Origin: Propionivibrio sp.
Lineage (GTDB): Bacteria > Pseudomonadota > Gammaproteobacteria > Burkholderiales > Rhodocyclaceae
Length of the DNA: 47,665 nucleotides
Assembly (NCBI GenBank): GCA_029975435.1
Contig: JARKPC010000034.1
Span: 1-47,665 of the forward strand
Reading direction: 5' to 3'
The notes below the pieces were generated by a model. It was not told where the DNA came from. It did no database searches and worked only from the letters and a program-made list of their open reading frames with translations. This document shows positions 19,637 to 28,476 of this stretch, piece after piece (within the stretch, counting starts at the first letter, position 1; the number at the start of each line of letters is the position of its first letter). The translations under genes and the position numbers were made by a program.

Positions 19637-19650
19637 TTGATATGAATCAA
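19637..19650. promoter_or_regulatory. FNR box, probably for ccoNOQP
   Basis: TTGATATGAATCAA is a second perfect FNR site. Its centre (19643.5) is about 41 bases upstream of the start expected from TATTGT at 19671-19676, again a class II position, so it should activate ccoNOQP when oxygen is low. Confidence 0.88.
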
Positions 19651-19722
19651 TCAGTATTGGTCAATAACATTATTGTCAGAGTGGTTGTTTCGGTTTTGCA
19701 AAGAATAACGGGGTGCGTGTCG

Positions 19723-19772
19723 ATCGGCAGCAGGTTGACGGTCCGGGAGCGAGTGGATAGCCTGCTGCTGAT
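19723..19772 (+). other. Possible stem-loop in the ccoN leader
   Basis: ATCGGCAGCAGG (19723-19734) can pair with CCTGCTGCTGAT (19761-19772), 11 Watson-Crick pairs plus one G-U around a 26-base loop. It would lie in the 5' untranslated region of ccoN. No function is known. Confidence 0.4.
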
Positions 19773-19834
19773 GTCATTCCCTGGCGTGCCTTTGGTTTGT
19801 TAAACCGGTTCCTTCGATAACATGAGGTGGGTTT

Positions 19835-21259
19835 ATGTCGGAAACTCAGTCTGCCTATAACTACAAGGTTGTGCGGCAATTCACCGTGATGGCGGTTGTG
19901 TGGGGGATCGTGGGCATGCTGGTGGGCGTGATCATCGCGGCCCAACTGGTGTGGCCGGATCTGAATATCGGCTTCCTGCATTTCGGTCGCCTGCGTCCGC
20001 TGCATACGAACGCCGTCATCTTCGCGTTCGGGGGCTGCGCGCTGATGGGCACGTCCTTTTACGTCGTGCAGCGAACGTGCCACACGCGGATTTTCTGTGA
20101 CAAGCTGGCTGCCTTCACCTTCTGGGGTTGGCAACTGGTCATCGTGCTGGCCGCGATTACCCTGCCGCTCGGAATCACGTCGGGCAAGGAATACGCCGAA
20201 CTGGAATGGCCGATCGACATCCTCATCGCGGTGGTCTGGGTGTCCTACGCCATTGTTTTCTTCGGCACGATCTTCAAGCGCAAGGTGTCGCACATCTACG
20301 TGGCCAACTGGTTTTACGGAGGTTTCATCCTGGCCGTGGCGCTGCTGCATATCGTCAACAGCGTGGCCATTCCGGTATCGCTGACCAAGTCCTATTCTGC
20401 GTATGCGGGGGTTCAGGACGCGATGATCCAATGGTGGTATGGGCACAACGCGGTCGGCTTTTTCCTCACGGCCGGCTTCCTTGGCATGATGTACTACTTC
20501 GTGCCGAAGCAGGCCGAGCGGCCGGTGTATTCGTACCGGCTGTCGGTGGTGCACTTCTGGGCATTGATCTTCACCTACATGTGGGCTGGCCCGCACCACT
20601 TGCACTACACGGCGCTACCCGACTGGACGCAGTCCCTCGGCATGATTTTCTCGCTGATCCTGCTGGCGCCTTCCTGGGGCGGGATGATCAACGGCATCAT
20701 GACCCTGTCCGGCGCGTGGCACAAACTGCGTGACGATCCGATCCTCAAGTTCCTGATCACCTCGCTGTCGTTCTACGGCATGTCGACATTCGAGGGGCCG
20801 ATGATGTCGATCAAGACGGTCAACGCTTTGTCGCACTACACCGACTGGACGATTGGTCACGTGCATTCAGGCGCGCTGGGCTGGGTTGCGATGATTTCGA
20901 TCGGCTCAATCTACTACCTGTTGCCGCGCCTGTTCGGCAAACCGGAAATGCATAGCGTCAAACTGATCACGGTGCATTTCTGGGTGTCAACCATTGGCAT
21001 TGTCCTGTACATCGCCTCGATGTGGATTTCCGGTGTGATGCAGGGATTGATGTGGCGCACGGTCAATAGCGATGGAACTCTGGCCTACAGTTTTGTCGAG
21101 TCCGTCAAGGTGTCCTATCCCTTCTGGGGCATCCGGCTGATGGGTGGCGTACTGTTCCTTTCCGGCATGTTGATCATGGCCTACAACATGGCCAAGACCA
21201 TGGCTGGTGGCAAGATCGAAGACGCGCCGGTGCTGCTGCCCGCCGGACATCATGCCTAA
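19835..21259 (+). CDS. ccoN: cbb3-type cytochrome c oxidase subunit I
   Basis: Catalytic subunit of the high-affinity cbb3 terminal oxidase, carrying heme b and the heme b3-CuB site where oxygen is reduced. The 474-residue protein has about 12 membrane segments. Family motifs include [53 protein letters not shown] and the histidine pair region [20 protein letters not shown] ribosome site precedes the ATG. It is first in ccoNOQP, about 150 bases downstream of an inferred FNR-activated start. Confidence 0.98.
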   Translation: MSETQSAYNYKVVRQFTVMAVVWGIVGMLVGVIIAAQLVWPDLNIGFLHFGRLRPLHTNAVIFAFGGCALMGTSFYVVQRTCHTRIFCDKLAAFTFWGWQLVIVLAAITLPLGITSGKEYAELEWPIDILIAVVWVSYAIVFFGTIFKRKVSHIYVANWFYGGFILAVALLHIVNSVAIPVSLTKSYSAYAGVQDAMIQWWYGHNAVGFFLTAGFLGMMYYFVPKQAERPVYSYRLSVVHFWALIFTYMWAGPHHLHYTALPDWTQSLGMIFSLILLAPSWGGMINGIMTLSGAWHKLRDDPILKFLITSLSFYGMSTFEGPMMSIKTVNALSHYTDWTIGHVHSGALGWVAMISIGSIYYLLPRLFGKPEMHSVKLITVHFWVSTIGIVLYIASMWISGVMQGLMWRTVNSDGTLAYSFVESVKVSYPFWGIRLMGGVLFLSGMLIMAYNMAKTMAGGKIEDAPVLLPAGHHA

Positions 21260-21277
21260 CAGGGAGGAATGGAGAAA

Positions 21278-21892
21278 ATGAAACTGACGCATGATTCGAT
21301 CGAACGCAATGTCGGCCTGCTGATCATCCTGGTCGTGCTGGTGGTGAGCGTGGGGGGGCTGCTGGAGATCCTGCCGCTGTTTTTCCAGAAATCGACCACC
21401 ACGCCGGTCGAGGGCCTGAAGCCCTACAACGCGCTGCGACTGACCGGGCGCGACATCTATATCCGGGAGGGATGTTTCCTTTGTCACTCACAGATGATCC
21501 GTCCTTTCCGCGCCGAAACCGAGCGCTACGGGCACTACTCCGTGGCCGGCGAATTCGTCTATGACCATCCGTTCCAGTGGGGGTCCAAGCGTACGGGGCC
21601 GGACCTGCACCGGGTTGGTGGCCGCTACTCGGACGAGTGGCATCGCGCGCACCTGACCAACCCGCGCGACGTGGTCCCGGAATCCAACATGCCGGCTTTC
21701 GCCTGGCTGGCCAAGACACCCGCCGATGCCGCTATCGTCGGGGCCAAGATGTCCGCGTTGCGCAAGGTCGGCGTCCCTTACACCGATGAGGAGATCGCCG
21801 GTGCGGCCAAGGAGGTTGAAGGAAAAACGGAAATGGATGCGCTGATTGCCTACCTGCAAGGGATGGGGCTCGAACTCAAGGGTGCCCGCTAG
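21278..21892 (+). CDS. ccoO: cbb3 oxidase subunit II (mono-heme cytochrome c)
   Basis: Membrane-anchored cytochrome c that passes electrons from CcoP to CcoN. It has one N-terminal membrane helix ([20 protein letters not shown]) and one heme c site, CFLCH, followed by [18 protein letters not shown], a CcoO signature. I prefer the ATG at 21278 (204 residues), 10 bases after GGAGG; another ATG at 21269 sits almost on that site. It follows ccoN by 18 bases. Confidence 0.96.
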   Translation: MKLTHDSIERNVGLLIILVVLVVSVGGLLEILPLFFQKSTTTPVEGLKPYNALRLTGRDIYIREGCFLCHSQMIRPFRAETERYGHYSVAGEFVYDHPFQWGSKRTGPDLHRVGGRYSDEWHRAHLTNPRDVVPESNMPAFAWLAKTPADAAIVGAKMSALRKVGVPYTDEEIAGAAKEVEGKTEMDALIAYLQGMGLELKGAR

Positions 21893-21895
21893 ATC

Positions 21896-22099
21896 ATGGA
21901 CATCACCATCAACGACTTGCGCTCCGCCGTGACTGTCGTGTCGCTGCTCACCTTTCTGGGGATCGTCTGGTGGGCCTACGGGCTGAAAAGCAGCCAGAAG
22001 CGCTTTGAGGAAGCGGCCAATCTGCCTTTCACCGACGTCGATGCCGAGCGCGCCGAGCTAGGCCTTTCTTCCCGCGAAGAACAAAGGAAAACATCATGA
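21896..22099 (+). CDS. ccoQ: cbb3 oxidase subunit CcoQ
   Basis: Small 67-residue membrane subunit thought to stabilise the cbb3 complex. A single helix (VTVVSLLTFLGIVWWAYGL) is followed by KSSQKRFEEAANLPFTDVD, a segment shared with CcoQ/FixQ proteins. It starts 3 bases after the ccoO stop, and its TGA overlaps the ccoP start (ATGA). Confidence 0.93.
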   Translation: MDITINDLRSAVTVVSLLTFLGIVWWAYGLKSSQKRFEEAANLPFTDVDAERAELGLSSREEQRKTS

Positions 22100-23028
22100 G
22101 CGATTTTGTGAATGAGTTCTGGAACTGGTATGTCATCCTGATCGTGCTGATCAGTATCGTGGCCTGCGCTGTCTTTCTTTGGACGCAAAGCATGGCCCGG
22201 CCGGGAACTGCGCAGACCACCGATACCACCGGTCACGTGTGGGATGAGACCCTCGAGGAATACAACAACCCGTTGCCGCGCTGGTGGATGTGGCTGTTCT
22301 ATGCCACCGTCGTCTTCGGACTGGTGTACGTCGCTCTTTATCCTGCGTTGGGGCGTTTCCCCGGCGTTTTTGGCTGGAGCACGGCCGATGAGCACCGCAA
22401 GGAGATCGAACGCGTCGACGCGCAGGTCAAGCCGATGTTCGAGAAATACCTGAAGATGGACCTGCAAGCCGTGGCTGCCGACAAGAATGCGATGGAGATG
22501 GGCTCCCGGCTGTTCCAGACCTACTGCATCCAATGTCACGGAGCGACCGCGCAAGGTTCTCGCGACAAGGGTTACCCGAATCTGACCGACAAGGATTGGC
22601 AGTGGGGCGGGGAACCGGCGCAGATCATCGAGAGCATTACCAACGGGCGGGTCGGGATGATGCCGCCTTTTGGCGGTAATCCGGACGCCGTTGGCGGCGA
22701 ACCCGGCGCCAAGGAATTGGCCAATTACGTGCGTTCGTTGTCCGGGCTGTCGCACAACGCCGAACTGGCTGGGAAGGGCAAGGAAAGGTACAACGCGGTA
22801 TGCTTCGCCTGCCATGGTCCGGACGGCAAGGGCATGACGGCACTGGGCGCCCCGAATCTGACGGACAAGGTGTGGCTCTACGGGAGTTCCGAGGCCAAGA
22901 TTGTCGAGACGATCGTCGGTGGGCGCACCAATCAGATGCCGGCATGGAAGGATTTTCTCGGCGAAGCCAAGATCCACGTTCTGGCGGCGTATGTGCTCAG
23001 CCTGAGTTCGGGGGCTGCGGCAAAATAA
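22096..23028 (+). CDS. ccoP: cbb3 oxidase subunit III (di-heme cytochrome c)
   Basis: Di-heme cytochrome c of 310 residues that accepts electrons from soluble cytochromes. An N-terminal membrane helix is followed by a FixP-type segment (HVWDETLEEYNNPLPRWW) and a second hydrophobic segment. Two heme c sites, CIQCH and CFACH, lie in the C-terminal half, with Met-containing segments such as GMMPPFGG. The ATG overlaps the ccoQ stop. A hairpin follows 5 bases after the stop, before ccoG. Confidence 0.97.
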   Translation: MSDFVNEFWNWYVILIVLISIVACAVFLWTQSMARPGTAQTTDTTGHVWDETLEEYNNPLPRWWMWLFYATVVFGLVYVALYPALGRFPGVFGWSTADEHRKEIERVDAQVKPMFEKYLKMDLQAVAADKNAMEMGSRLFQTYCIQCHGATAQGSRDKGYPNLTDKDWQWGGEPAQIIESITNGRVGMMPPFGGNPDAVGGEPGAKELANYVRSLSGLSHNAELAGKGKERYNAVCFACHGPDGKGMTALGAPNLTDKVWLYGSSEAKIVETIVGGRTNQMPAWKDFLGEAKIHVLAAYVLSLSSGAAAK

Positions 23029-23033
23029 CCACC

Positions 23034-23067
23034 CAACAAAAGAGGCGACGCAAGTCGCCTTTTGTTG
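23034..23067 (+). terminator. Hairpin between ccoP and ccoG
   Basis: CAACAAAA then GGCGAC (44-49 of this block) pairs with GTCGCC then TTTTGTTG around a GCAA loop, with a two-base GA bulge, giving 14 pairs. There is no uninterrupted T-run beyond the stem, so it may act as a partial terminator or an RNA-stabilising element at the end of ccoNOQP. ccoG starts 13 bases later. Confidence 0.65.
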
Positions 23068-23079
23068 TCTAATCGCCTG

Positions 23080-24504
23080 ATGAACAAGACAGCTCCTTCG
23101 CAAACATCCCGCATCAGGGAGGTGCCGGTCAACACGGCCGGATTGTACGAAAAGCGGCGCAAGGTCTATGCGCGAAGCGTCAGCGGTGTATTCGACAACT
23201 GGCGCTGGATCATGGTCTGGGTGACCCAGGCGCTGTTCTACGGGTTCTGCTGGATGGATTGGGGCGGGCGCCAGGCCGTCCTTTTCCACCTGGTCGAGCG
23301 CAAGTTCTACATCTTCGGCATGGTCTTCTGGCCGCAGGACGCGATCTACCTGGCGATCCTGCTGGTGATCTCGGCGTACGCCTTGTTCCTCGTCACCGCC
23401 ATCGGCGGGCGGCTTTTCTGCGGCTACGCCTGTCCGCAGACGGTGTATACCGAAATCTTCATGTGGATCGAGCGTAAGGTCGAAGGCGAGCGGCCGGCGC
23501 GCATGAAGCTCGATGCCCAGCCGATGACGGCGCGCAAGTTCCGGCTCAAACTCCTAAAGCATCTTCTCTGGGCTGTAGTCGCCGTCTGGACGGGCTTTAC
23601 TTTCGTCGGCTATTTCACGCCGATCCGGGAGTTGATGGCGGCAGTCCGCACCTTCTCGCTGGGTGGCTGGGAGATCTTCTGGATCTGCTTCTATTCGGCC
23701 TTCCTGTACATGATGGCCGGGTTCATGCGCGAGCAGATGTGCAAGTACCTGTGCCCTTACGCCCGTTTCCAGGGGGTCATGTTCGATCCGGATACTCTGA
23801 TCATCAGCTACGATCCTGAGCGAGGCGAGCCACGCGGCCCGCGCCGGAAGAACGCGGGCAATGAGGGATCGCCGCCCGGCGACTGCATCGATTGCCACAT
23901 CTGCGTCCAGGTCTGTCCGACCGGGATCGACATCCGCCAGGGATTGCAGCTGGAATGCATTGCCTGCGCAGCCTGCATCGATGCCTGCGACGAGGTGATG
24001 GACAAGGTCAACCTGCCGCGCGGACTGATCCGCTATTCCACGGAGAATGCGCTGGCTCGCCACTATTCCGCGCGAGACATTCTGGCTCATCTGATGCGTC
24101 CGCGCACTCTCCTGTACGCGGGGATATTGCTGGTGATCGTGGCGGCCACGGCGTGGAGCCTGGCGACGCGCATCCCGCTCAAGGTCGATGTCATCCGGGA
24201 TCGGGCGATGCTCTACCGCGAGGCAGATGACGAACAGATCGAGAATGTTTTCCGGCTGCACGTGATGAATACCGACGAGAAGCCTCATCGCTACAGCATT
24301 ACGGTGGGCGGAATCGACGGCATTGCCATCGTCGGCGAGAAAAATGTGGAGGTTCCCGCCGCTTCAAACAAGAGCTTTGTGGTCGTTGCCTCGGCCAAGG
24401 ATGGGGCTGCACCGAAGGGGTCGAACAAGATCCTCTTCGAAATCCGCGCGGCGGAAAACAGCGCGATTGCCGTTCAGGAAAAATCAACCTTCTTCATGCC
24501 ATGA
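23080..24504 (+). CDS. ccoG: Cytochrome c oxidase accessory protein CcoG (RdxA/FixG)
   Basis: Membrane Fe-S protein of 474 residues; in other bacteria CcoG reduces Cu(II) for cbb3 oxidase assembly. Several membrane helices are interspersed with GRLFCGYACPQTVYTEIFMW and a bacterial-ferredoxin pair of clusters (CIDCHICVQVC and CIACAACIDAC). A C-terminal immunoglobulin-like region follows. I chose the ATG at 23080; the frame extends to a TTG inside the preceding hairpin. No strong ribosome site is visible. It overlaps fixH by ATGA. Confidence 0.94.
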   Translation: MNKTAPSQTSRIREVPVNTAGLYEKRRKVYARSVSGVFDNWRWIMVWVTQALFYGFCWMDWGGRQAVLFHLVERKFYIFGMVFWPQDAIYLAILLVISAYALFLVTAIGGRLFCGYACPQTVYTEIFMWIERKVEGERPARMKLDAQPMTARKFRLKLLKHLLWAVVAVWTGFTFVGYFTPIRELMAAVRTFSLGGWEIFWICFYSAFLYMMAGFMREQMCKYLCPYARFQGVMFDPDTLIISYDPERGEPRGPRRKNAGNEGSPPGDCIDCHICVQVCPTGIDIRQGLQLECIACAACIDACDEVMDKVNLPRGLIRYSTENALARHYSARDILAHLMRPRTLLYAGILLVIVAATAWSLATRIPLKVDVIRDRAMLYREADDEQIENVFRLHVMNTDEKPHRYSITVGGIDGIAIVGEKNVEVPAASNKSFVVVASAKDGAAPKGSNKILFEIRAAENSAIAVQEKSTFFMP

Positions 24505-25016
24505 ATTCGAAATTGTTGCCTGCTCTTCCCTGGTACCGCCATCGCTGGCCGTGGTTGCTCATGCTCGGTCCGTTTACCGTCATCGTGGCCGGGGTGATCA
24601 CGCTTTGGTTGGCGCTCCGCAGCAATGACGGACTGGTGGCGGACGACTATTACAAGCAGGGGCTGGCCATCAACGAGGTGACTTCGCGTGATCGCCGGGC
24701 GGCGGAACTGGAACTGCGCGGCGAAGTGTCTCTGGATACGGAACGTCAGCTGGTACGCGTGGCTTTGAACCGTGGGAAACTGGCCGAGATGCCGGGCATC
24801 CTCGTCCTGAAGCTGTCCCATCCGACTCGTGGTGGACTCGATCAGTCGTTCCGGTTGCAGCGCGACAATTCCGGAGGCTATTCGGCTGGGTTGACCGGCA
24901 TACCGACGGGACGCTGGTACCTGAGCTTGGAAGACGAGGCGCGCGAGTGGCGGTTGTCCGCTTCCTGGGACCCCTCGCAACACCCTGCGTTTGCGCTCAC
25001 GCCCGCGCCGAAATAG
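24501..25016 (+). CDS. ccoH: FixH/CcoH-family cbb3 assembly protein
   Basis: Membrane protein of 171 residues needed for cbb3 assembly. MNSKLLPALPWYRHRWPWLLMLGP leads into one helix, then LRSNDGLVADDYYKQGLAIN, the FixH signature. A periplasmic domain with PTGRWYLSLED closes the protein. The start overlaps the ccoG stop, so the two are coupled. ccoI and ccoS, usually next, are 7 kb away on the other side of fnr. The convergent proQ-type gene ends 15 bases downstream. Confidence 0.92.
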   Translation: MNSKLLPALPWYRHRWPWLLMLGPFTVIVAGVITLWLALRSNDGLVADDYYKQGLAINEVTSRDRRAAELELRGEVSLDTERQLVRVALNRGKLAEMPGILVLKLSHPTRGGLDQSFRLQRDNSGGYSAGLTGIPTGRWYLSLEDEAREWRLSASWDPSQHPAFALTPAPK

Positions 25017-25031
25017 GCGCGGAAGGCGGCG

Positions 25032-25451
25032 TCAGTTCTTCTTGCCGAATTTCTGCATGAGCTGATTCAGCTTTTCGGCGCGCTGTTTTTCAAGAGCTTC
25101 CGCTGCTTTCTGGGCCTTGCGTCGTGCGACTTCCTTCTTGAAACGTTCGCGGAGGATGTCGGCGGCATGTTTGCGATGCTCCGCGGGAACCTCTCCGGCA
25201 TCGCTGCCGTCAAGATTGAACCGCTGTCTCGCATTTTCCATCGACTTCAGATAGCGATACGAATTGGTATGCATGCCGAGCGCCAACCGGAGTGCTTTGC
25301 GGTTGAGACTGCCGTCTTGTGCGAGCAATTGCTTGTCGATGCCGATGGCCAAGGGGGCGTGATCGCGGAAAACCTGGAACTTTTCCTGCAGGGCATTCAA
25401 CAGGTTGCGGGCTTCCTGTGCGGGGGGCGTGGCAGTGGTGACGGTATTCAT
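25032..25451 (-). CDS. ProQ/FinO-domain RNA chaperone
   Basis: A 139-residue protein of the ProQ/FinO family, which binds structured regions of small RNAs and mRNAs. The domain spans about residues 12-100, with FRDHAPLAIGIDKQLL, LRLALGMHTNSYRYLKSM and RQRFNLDG as recognisable family segments. The tail is a Lys/Ala/Arg-rich helix (ARRKAQKAAEALEKQRAEKL). I chose the ATG at 25451 because upstream in-frame sequence looks non-coding. The natural targets cannot be inferred from sequence. Confidence 0.87.
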   Translation of the reverse strand: MNTVTTATPPAQEARNLLNALQEKFQVFRDHAPLAIGIDKQLLAQDGSLNRKALRLALGMHTNSYRYLKSMENARQRFNLDGSDAGEVPAEHRKHAADILRERFKKEVARRKAQKAAEALEKQRAEKLNQLMQKFGKKN

Positions 25452-25695
25452 GAGGGGAAAGTACGGATTCTGAAGGCAAAAGCAGCCGGGCAGAAAGCTT
25501 ACCACGGCATGCGTGCGACGCATAATCGCAAATCGGGCGGTTCCCCGCCGCACCTGTATCGGCGCCATCTCTAAAGTATTGCGCTAAGCTGTACGTTATA
25601 GCTTTACGTAATCATGGAATTGCGGACGTTAGAACCGAGTTGTTCTCTCGCATCACCGTTTGTGCATAGCCAAGTGGACATCAAAGGAGAACGCC
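25452..25695. other. Divergent intergenic region
   Basis: This 244-bp stretch between the ProQ-type gene and the hypothetical membrane protein contains AT-rich sequence (for example GTTATAGCTTTACGTAATCA near 25598). I see no clear promoter pair or RNA gene in it. Confidence 0.4.
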
Positions 25696-26298
25696 ATGAT
25701 CGAAGACGACGAAAGACCGGAAGCTCCCGGTAGCGTTCCCGACCCAAAACCGCGTTTTACCCCACTCGTAATCGTGTCGATGCTGCTCGGTTTCCTGCTT
25801 TGCCTCGCGGGCGTCGGTGCGTACTTCAGCTATCAGCAGAGCCGCGGCTTGGCGGCCGAGATCGTGAAGGCGCGCGAGGAAATCAAGAAAAAGGATGACG
25901 CCCTGGAGGGCATGAAAGCGCAGATCGAAGCGCTTTCACTGCAGATCAGCGCGCTGAAGGAGTTTTCGGTGGCCCGCTCAGGAGGTAACGGAGCGGGGAA
26001 AGCGGGGACGCCCCCGGATCCCGCACTCCCGTCAGCGGCCTCCGCCGCTCCGGCGCCGGTACCGTCTTTGCCCGCGAATGCGAAGGAACCTGCCGGGGGC
26101 TCTGCCGGCCGCGCGGCAAAGGCCGATGCGGCTTCAGCGCCGGCCAAGGAGAAAAGAGCGAAACCGGACGCGCAGAATTGCGAGTTGGTCGGAAAGTCGC
26201 CGGAAGAACAGGCCGCAACGCTCAAGCGTTGCGTGGGCGCAATGGATGACGTTGCGGGAAAATCGCGTTCGGGCTCGACAACAGAAAAGCGGCGGTAG
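25696..26298 (+). CDS. Hypothetical membrane-anchored coiled-coil protein
   Basis: I do not recognise this 200-residue protein. Residues 1-21 are acidic and Pro-rich, residues 23-44 form one membrane helix (LVIVSMLLGFLLCLAGVGAYF), and residues 50-85 look like a coiled coil (Lys/Glu/Ala-rich heptads). Residues 90-165 are a low-complexity Ala/Pro/Gly/Lys linker. The C-terminal 35 residues contain two cysteines (NCELVGKSPEEQAATLKRC) that could pair outside the cytoplasm. AAAGGAGA upstream supports the ATG at 25696. Its stop lies three bases before the rsgA stop. The layout resembles envelope spacer proteins, but no role can be assigned. Confidence 0.75.
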   Translation: MIEDDERPEAPGSVPDPKPRFTPLVIVSMLLGFLLCLAGVGAYFSYQQSRGLAAEIVKAREEIKKKDDALEGMKAQIEALSLQISALKEFSVARSGGNGAGKAGTPPDPALPSAASAAPAPVPSLPANAKEPAGGSAGRAAKADAASAPAKEKRAKPDAQNCELVGKSPEEQAATLKRCVGAMDDVAGKSRSGSTTEKRR

Positions 26299-26301
26299 CG
26301 G

Positions 26302-27174
26302 TCAAAGCGGATGCGATTCCCGGCTCAGTGCGCGAAAGGTTGCGAACCGGTTGGTGTCGATTTGTTCGGCGTCGACGGCCTGCCGGACGGCACAACCGGG
26401 TTCGCGATCGTGTCGGCAGTTGCGAAAGCGGCACTGGCCGAGGAATGGTCGAAATTCCCGGAAGCCATGCTCCAGCTCAGACAACGACAAGTGGTGCAGG
26501 CCGAATTCCTGCAGCCCAGGTGAATCTATCAGCGCCGCGTTGTTGTCCAATCGATAAAGCGTCGCGTGCGTGGTGGTGTGCTTTCCGGAATCGAGCGCTT
26601 CGGATATTTCTCGCGTCCGGGCATTGGCGAGCGGGATCAACGCGTTGACCAGGGTTGATTTGCCCATCCCGGATTGCCCGACCAGCACGCTCGTATGTCC
26701 TGCCAAGTGCGGGCGCAAATCTTCGACGCTGCAACGTGCGGACAGGTGGAGTATCGGATAGCCCAGTCGTGCAAGCGCTCGCAGTGCGTTTTCCGCAGGC
26801 GCAAGACGATTGGCCAGGTCGCATTTGTTGAGCACGATCAGGGCGCCGATGTCCTGGCTTTCGGCCGCGACCAGGCAACGCGTGACCAGTTCTTCGGAAT
26901 ACGAGGGCTCGGTGGCGACGACGATGATGATTTGCGTCACATTCGCGGCGATCAGCTTTTGCCGGAATTCGTTCGAGCGATACAGCAGCGTCTGGCGAGG
27001 CATCACGGCGTCGATGACGCCCTGCGATTCGCTGCTGCGTAGTACTGACACCCGATCGCCGCAGGCGACGTCGCTCTTCTTTCCGCGCGGAAAACAGGGA
27101 AGTGTCTGGCCGTCGCCCAGTTCGACCAGATAATGCCGCCCGTGTGCGGCAATGACTGTCCCCTCGAGCTTCAC
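26302..27174 (-). CDS. rsgA: Ribosome small-subunit GTPase RsgA
   Basis: Circularly permuted GTPase that helps 30S subunit maturation. The GTPase motifs appear in permuted order: VLNKCD (G4), then GQSGMGKST (G1), then DSPG (G3). A C-terminal zinc knuckle reads CRFRNCRHDREPGC. An N-terminal OB-like domain precedes ([19 protein letters not shown]). I place the start at the GTG at 27174, which overlaps the TGA of the M48 peptidase (GTGA) and gives 290 residues, normal for the family. The longer open frame upstream is antisense to conserved protease sequence. Confidence 0.94.
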   Translation of the reverse strand: MKLEGTVIAAHGRHYLVELGDGQTLPCFPRGKKSDVACGDRVSVLRSSESQGVIDAVMPRQTLLYRSNEFRQKLIAANVTQIIIVVATEPSYSEELVTRCLVAAESQDIGALIVLNKCDLANRLAPAENALRALARLGYPILHLSARCSVEDLRPHLAGHTSVLVGQSGMGKSTLVNALIPLANARTREISEALDSGKHTTTHATLYRLDNNAALIDSPGLQEFGLHHLSLSELEHGFREFRPFLGQCRFRNCRHDREPGCAVRQAVDAEQIDTNRFATFRALSRESHPL

Positions 27175-28436
27175 GTTGGCTTGGGCAGAGTGGTGGATAA
27201 GCGCGATATGCGCAGCGCGGCCGGCGGATGCGAGTCGTAGAACAATGAGTGCAGCGGGTCCGGGGTCAGCGTGGCCGCGTTGTCCTCGTACAGCTTGACC
27301 AGCGCTCGGATCAGATCGGCCGCGGATGCATGCGCGGCGGCATAGCGATCGGCTTCGAACTCGTGGCGGCGCGAAAGCAGGCTGGCCACCGGCGTTGCCA
27401 GGAAGGTGAAAACCGGCACGGTCAGGAAGAACAGGATCAGCGCCATTGCCGTGCTGCGGGCATCTCCACTGGTGACGCCAAGGCCGGCATAGAACCAGTC
27501 CGTCTGCATCAGTTGTCCGAGCGCGAACAGCAGTAATAGCGTCGTCCCGAAGATCAGGACGATCCGTTTGATGATGTGGTGGTGCCGGAAATGTCCCAAC
27601 TCGTGCGCCAGCACGGCCTCGACTTCCTCCGGCTGAAGCCGGTTGAGCAGCGTATCGAAGAAGACGATGCGTTTTGTCTTGCCGAAGCCCGTGAAATAGG
27701 CATTGCCATGGGCGGAACGCTTCGATCCGTCCATGACGAACAGACCGGAACTGGAGAACCCGCAGCGCGTCAATAATGCCTCGATGCGCGACTTGAGCGC
27801 CCCGTCCTCGAGCGGCGAAAATTTGTTGAACAACGGTGCAATCCAGGTGGGGTAGATGAACAGGATCAACAGGTTGAACGCGCACCAGAACAGCCAAACG
27901 TAAAGCCACCAGCGTTCGCCCATCTGTGCCATCAGCCACAGGACGGCGAGCAGGACAGGTGTGCCGATGGCGAGGCCTAGCGCCAGTTGCTTGAGCAAGT
28001 CGGATACGAACAGGCGCAGGGTCATCCGGTTGAAACCGAATCGCTCTTCGATGACGAACTGCGTGTACAGCGACAACGGAAGGTCCACGACTCCGGATAT
28101 GGCCATGACGCTGAAAATCAGGGCGATTCCGTACCAGATTCCTTGCAGCTGCGCGCTCCAGAAATGGTGTAGCGCCTGCAGTCCGCCTCCGAGGGTGAAT
28201 GCGAGCAGGACAGCGATTTCCACGCCCAGTGCCAGGCGGCCGAAGCGTATCCGGGCGACGTTGTAATCAGCGGCCTTCTGATGTGCGAACAATGAGATGC
28301 GATCGGCAAACTGCTCGGGAACCCTCTCCCGGTTGGCGATGATATGCGATAGCTGCCGTGAGCCGAGCCAGACCCGTAGCGAGACCATCAAGGCGAGCGC
28401 GCCGAGGAAGACGAGAGAGAAGGTGTTGAGCATCAA
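27171..28436 (-). CDS. M48-family (Ste24-type) membrane zinc metallopeptidase
   Basis: Integral membrane protease of 421 residues similar to CAAX protease Ste24. The zinc site HELGH is in [18 protein letters not shown], and the third ligand region is [11 protein letters not shown] near the C terminus. Several membrane helices and the N-terminal peptidase_M48_N-like region ([23 protein letters not shown]) are evident. Bacterial members are thought to act in membrane-protein quality control; the substrate is unknown. It is coupled to rsgA by a 4-base overlap and is divergent from orn with 40 bases between. Confidence 0.92.
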   Translation of the reverse strand: MMLNTFSLVFLGALALMVSLRVWLGSRQLSHIIANRERVPEQFADRISLFAHQKAADYNVARIRFGRLALGVEIAVLLAFTLGGGLQALHHFWSAQLQGIWYGIALIFSVMAISGVVDLPLSLYTQFVIEERFGFNRMTLRLFVSDLLKQLALGLAIGTPVLLAVLWLMAQMGERWWLYVWLFWCAFNLLILFIYPTWIAPLFNKFSPLEDGALKSRIEALLTRCGFSSSGLFVMDGSKRSAHGNAYFTGFGKTKRIVFFDTLLNRLQPEEVEAVLAHELGHFRHHHIIKRIVLIFGTTLLLLFALGQLMQTDWFYAGLGVTSGDARSTAMALILFFLTVPVFTFLATPVASLLSRRHEFEADRYAAAHASAADLIRALVKLYEDNAATLTPDPLHSLFYDSHPPAALRISRLSTTLPKPT

Positions 28437-28476
28437 GCTGTGCCAGAATGCGGGTTTAATGTGTGGGACGGATTAT

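Larger units (their letters stand above)
19468..19834. promoter_or_regulatory. Divergent ompW/ccoN control region
   Basis: This 367-bp gene-free stretch is more AT-rich than its surroundings. It holds two perfect FNR palindromes, a leftward -10 (TACAAT on the minus strand, 19516-19521), a rightward -10 (TATTGT, 19671-19676), and about 150 bases of ccoN leader with a possible stem-loop. I see no coding potential in it. Confidence 0.8.

Noticed and set aside
27175-27939. N-terminal extension of rsgA by about 255 residues
   Set aside because: The extension is out of frame with the conserved M48 protease on the same strand, and the GTG at 27174 gives a normal RsgA.
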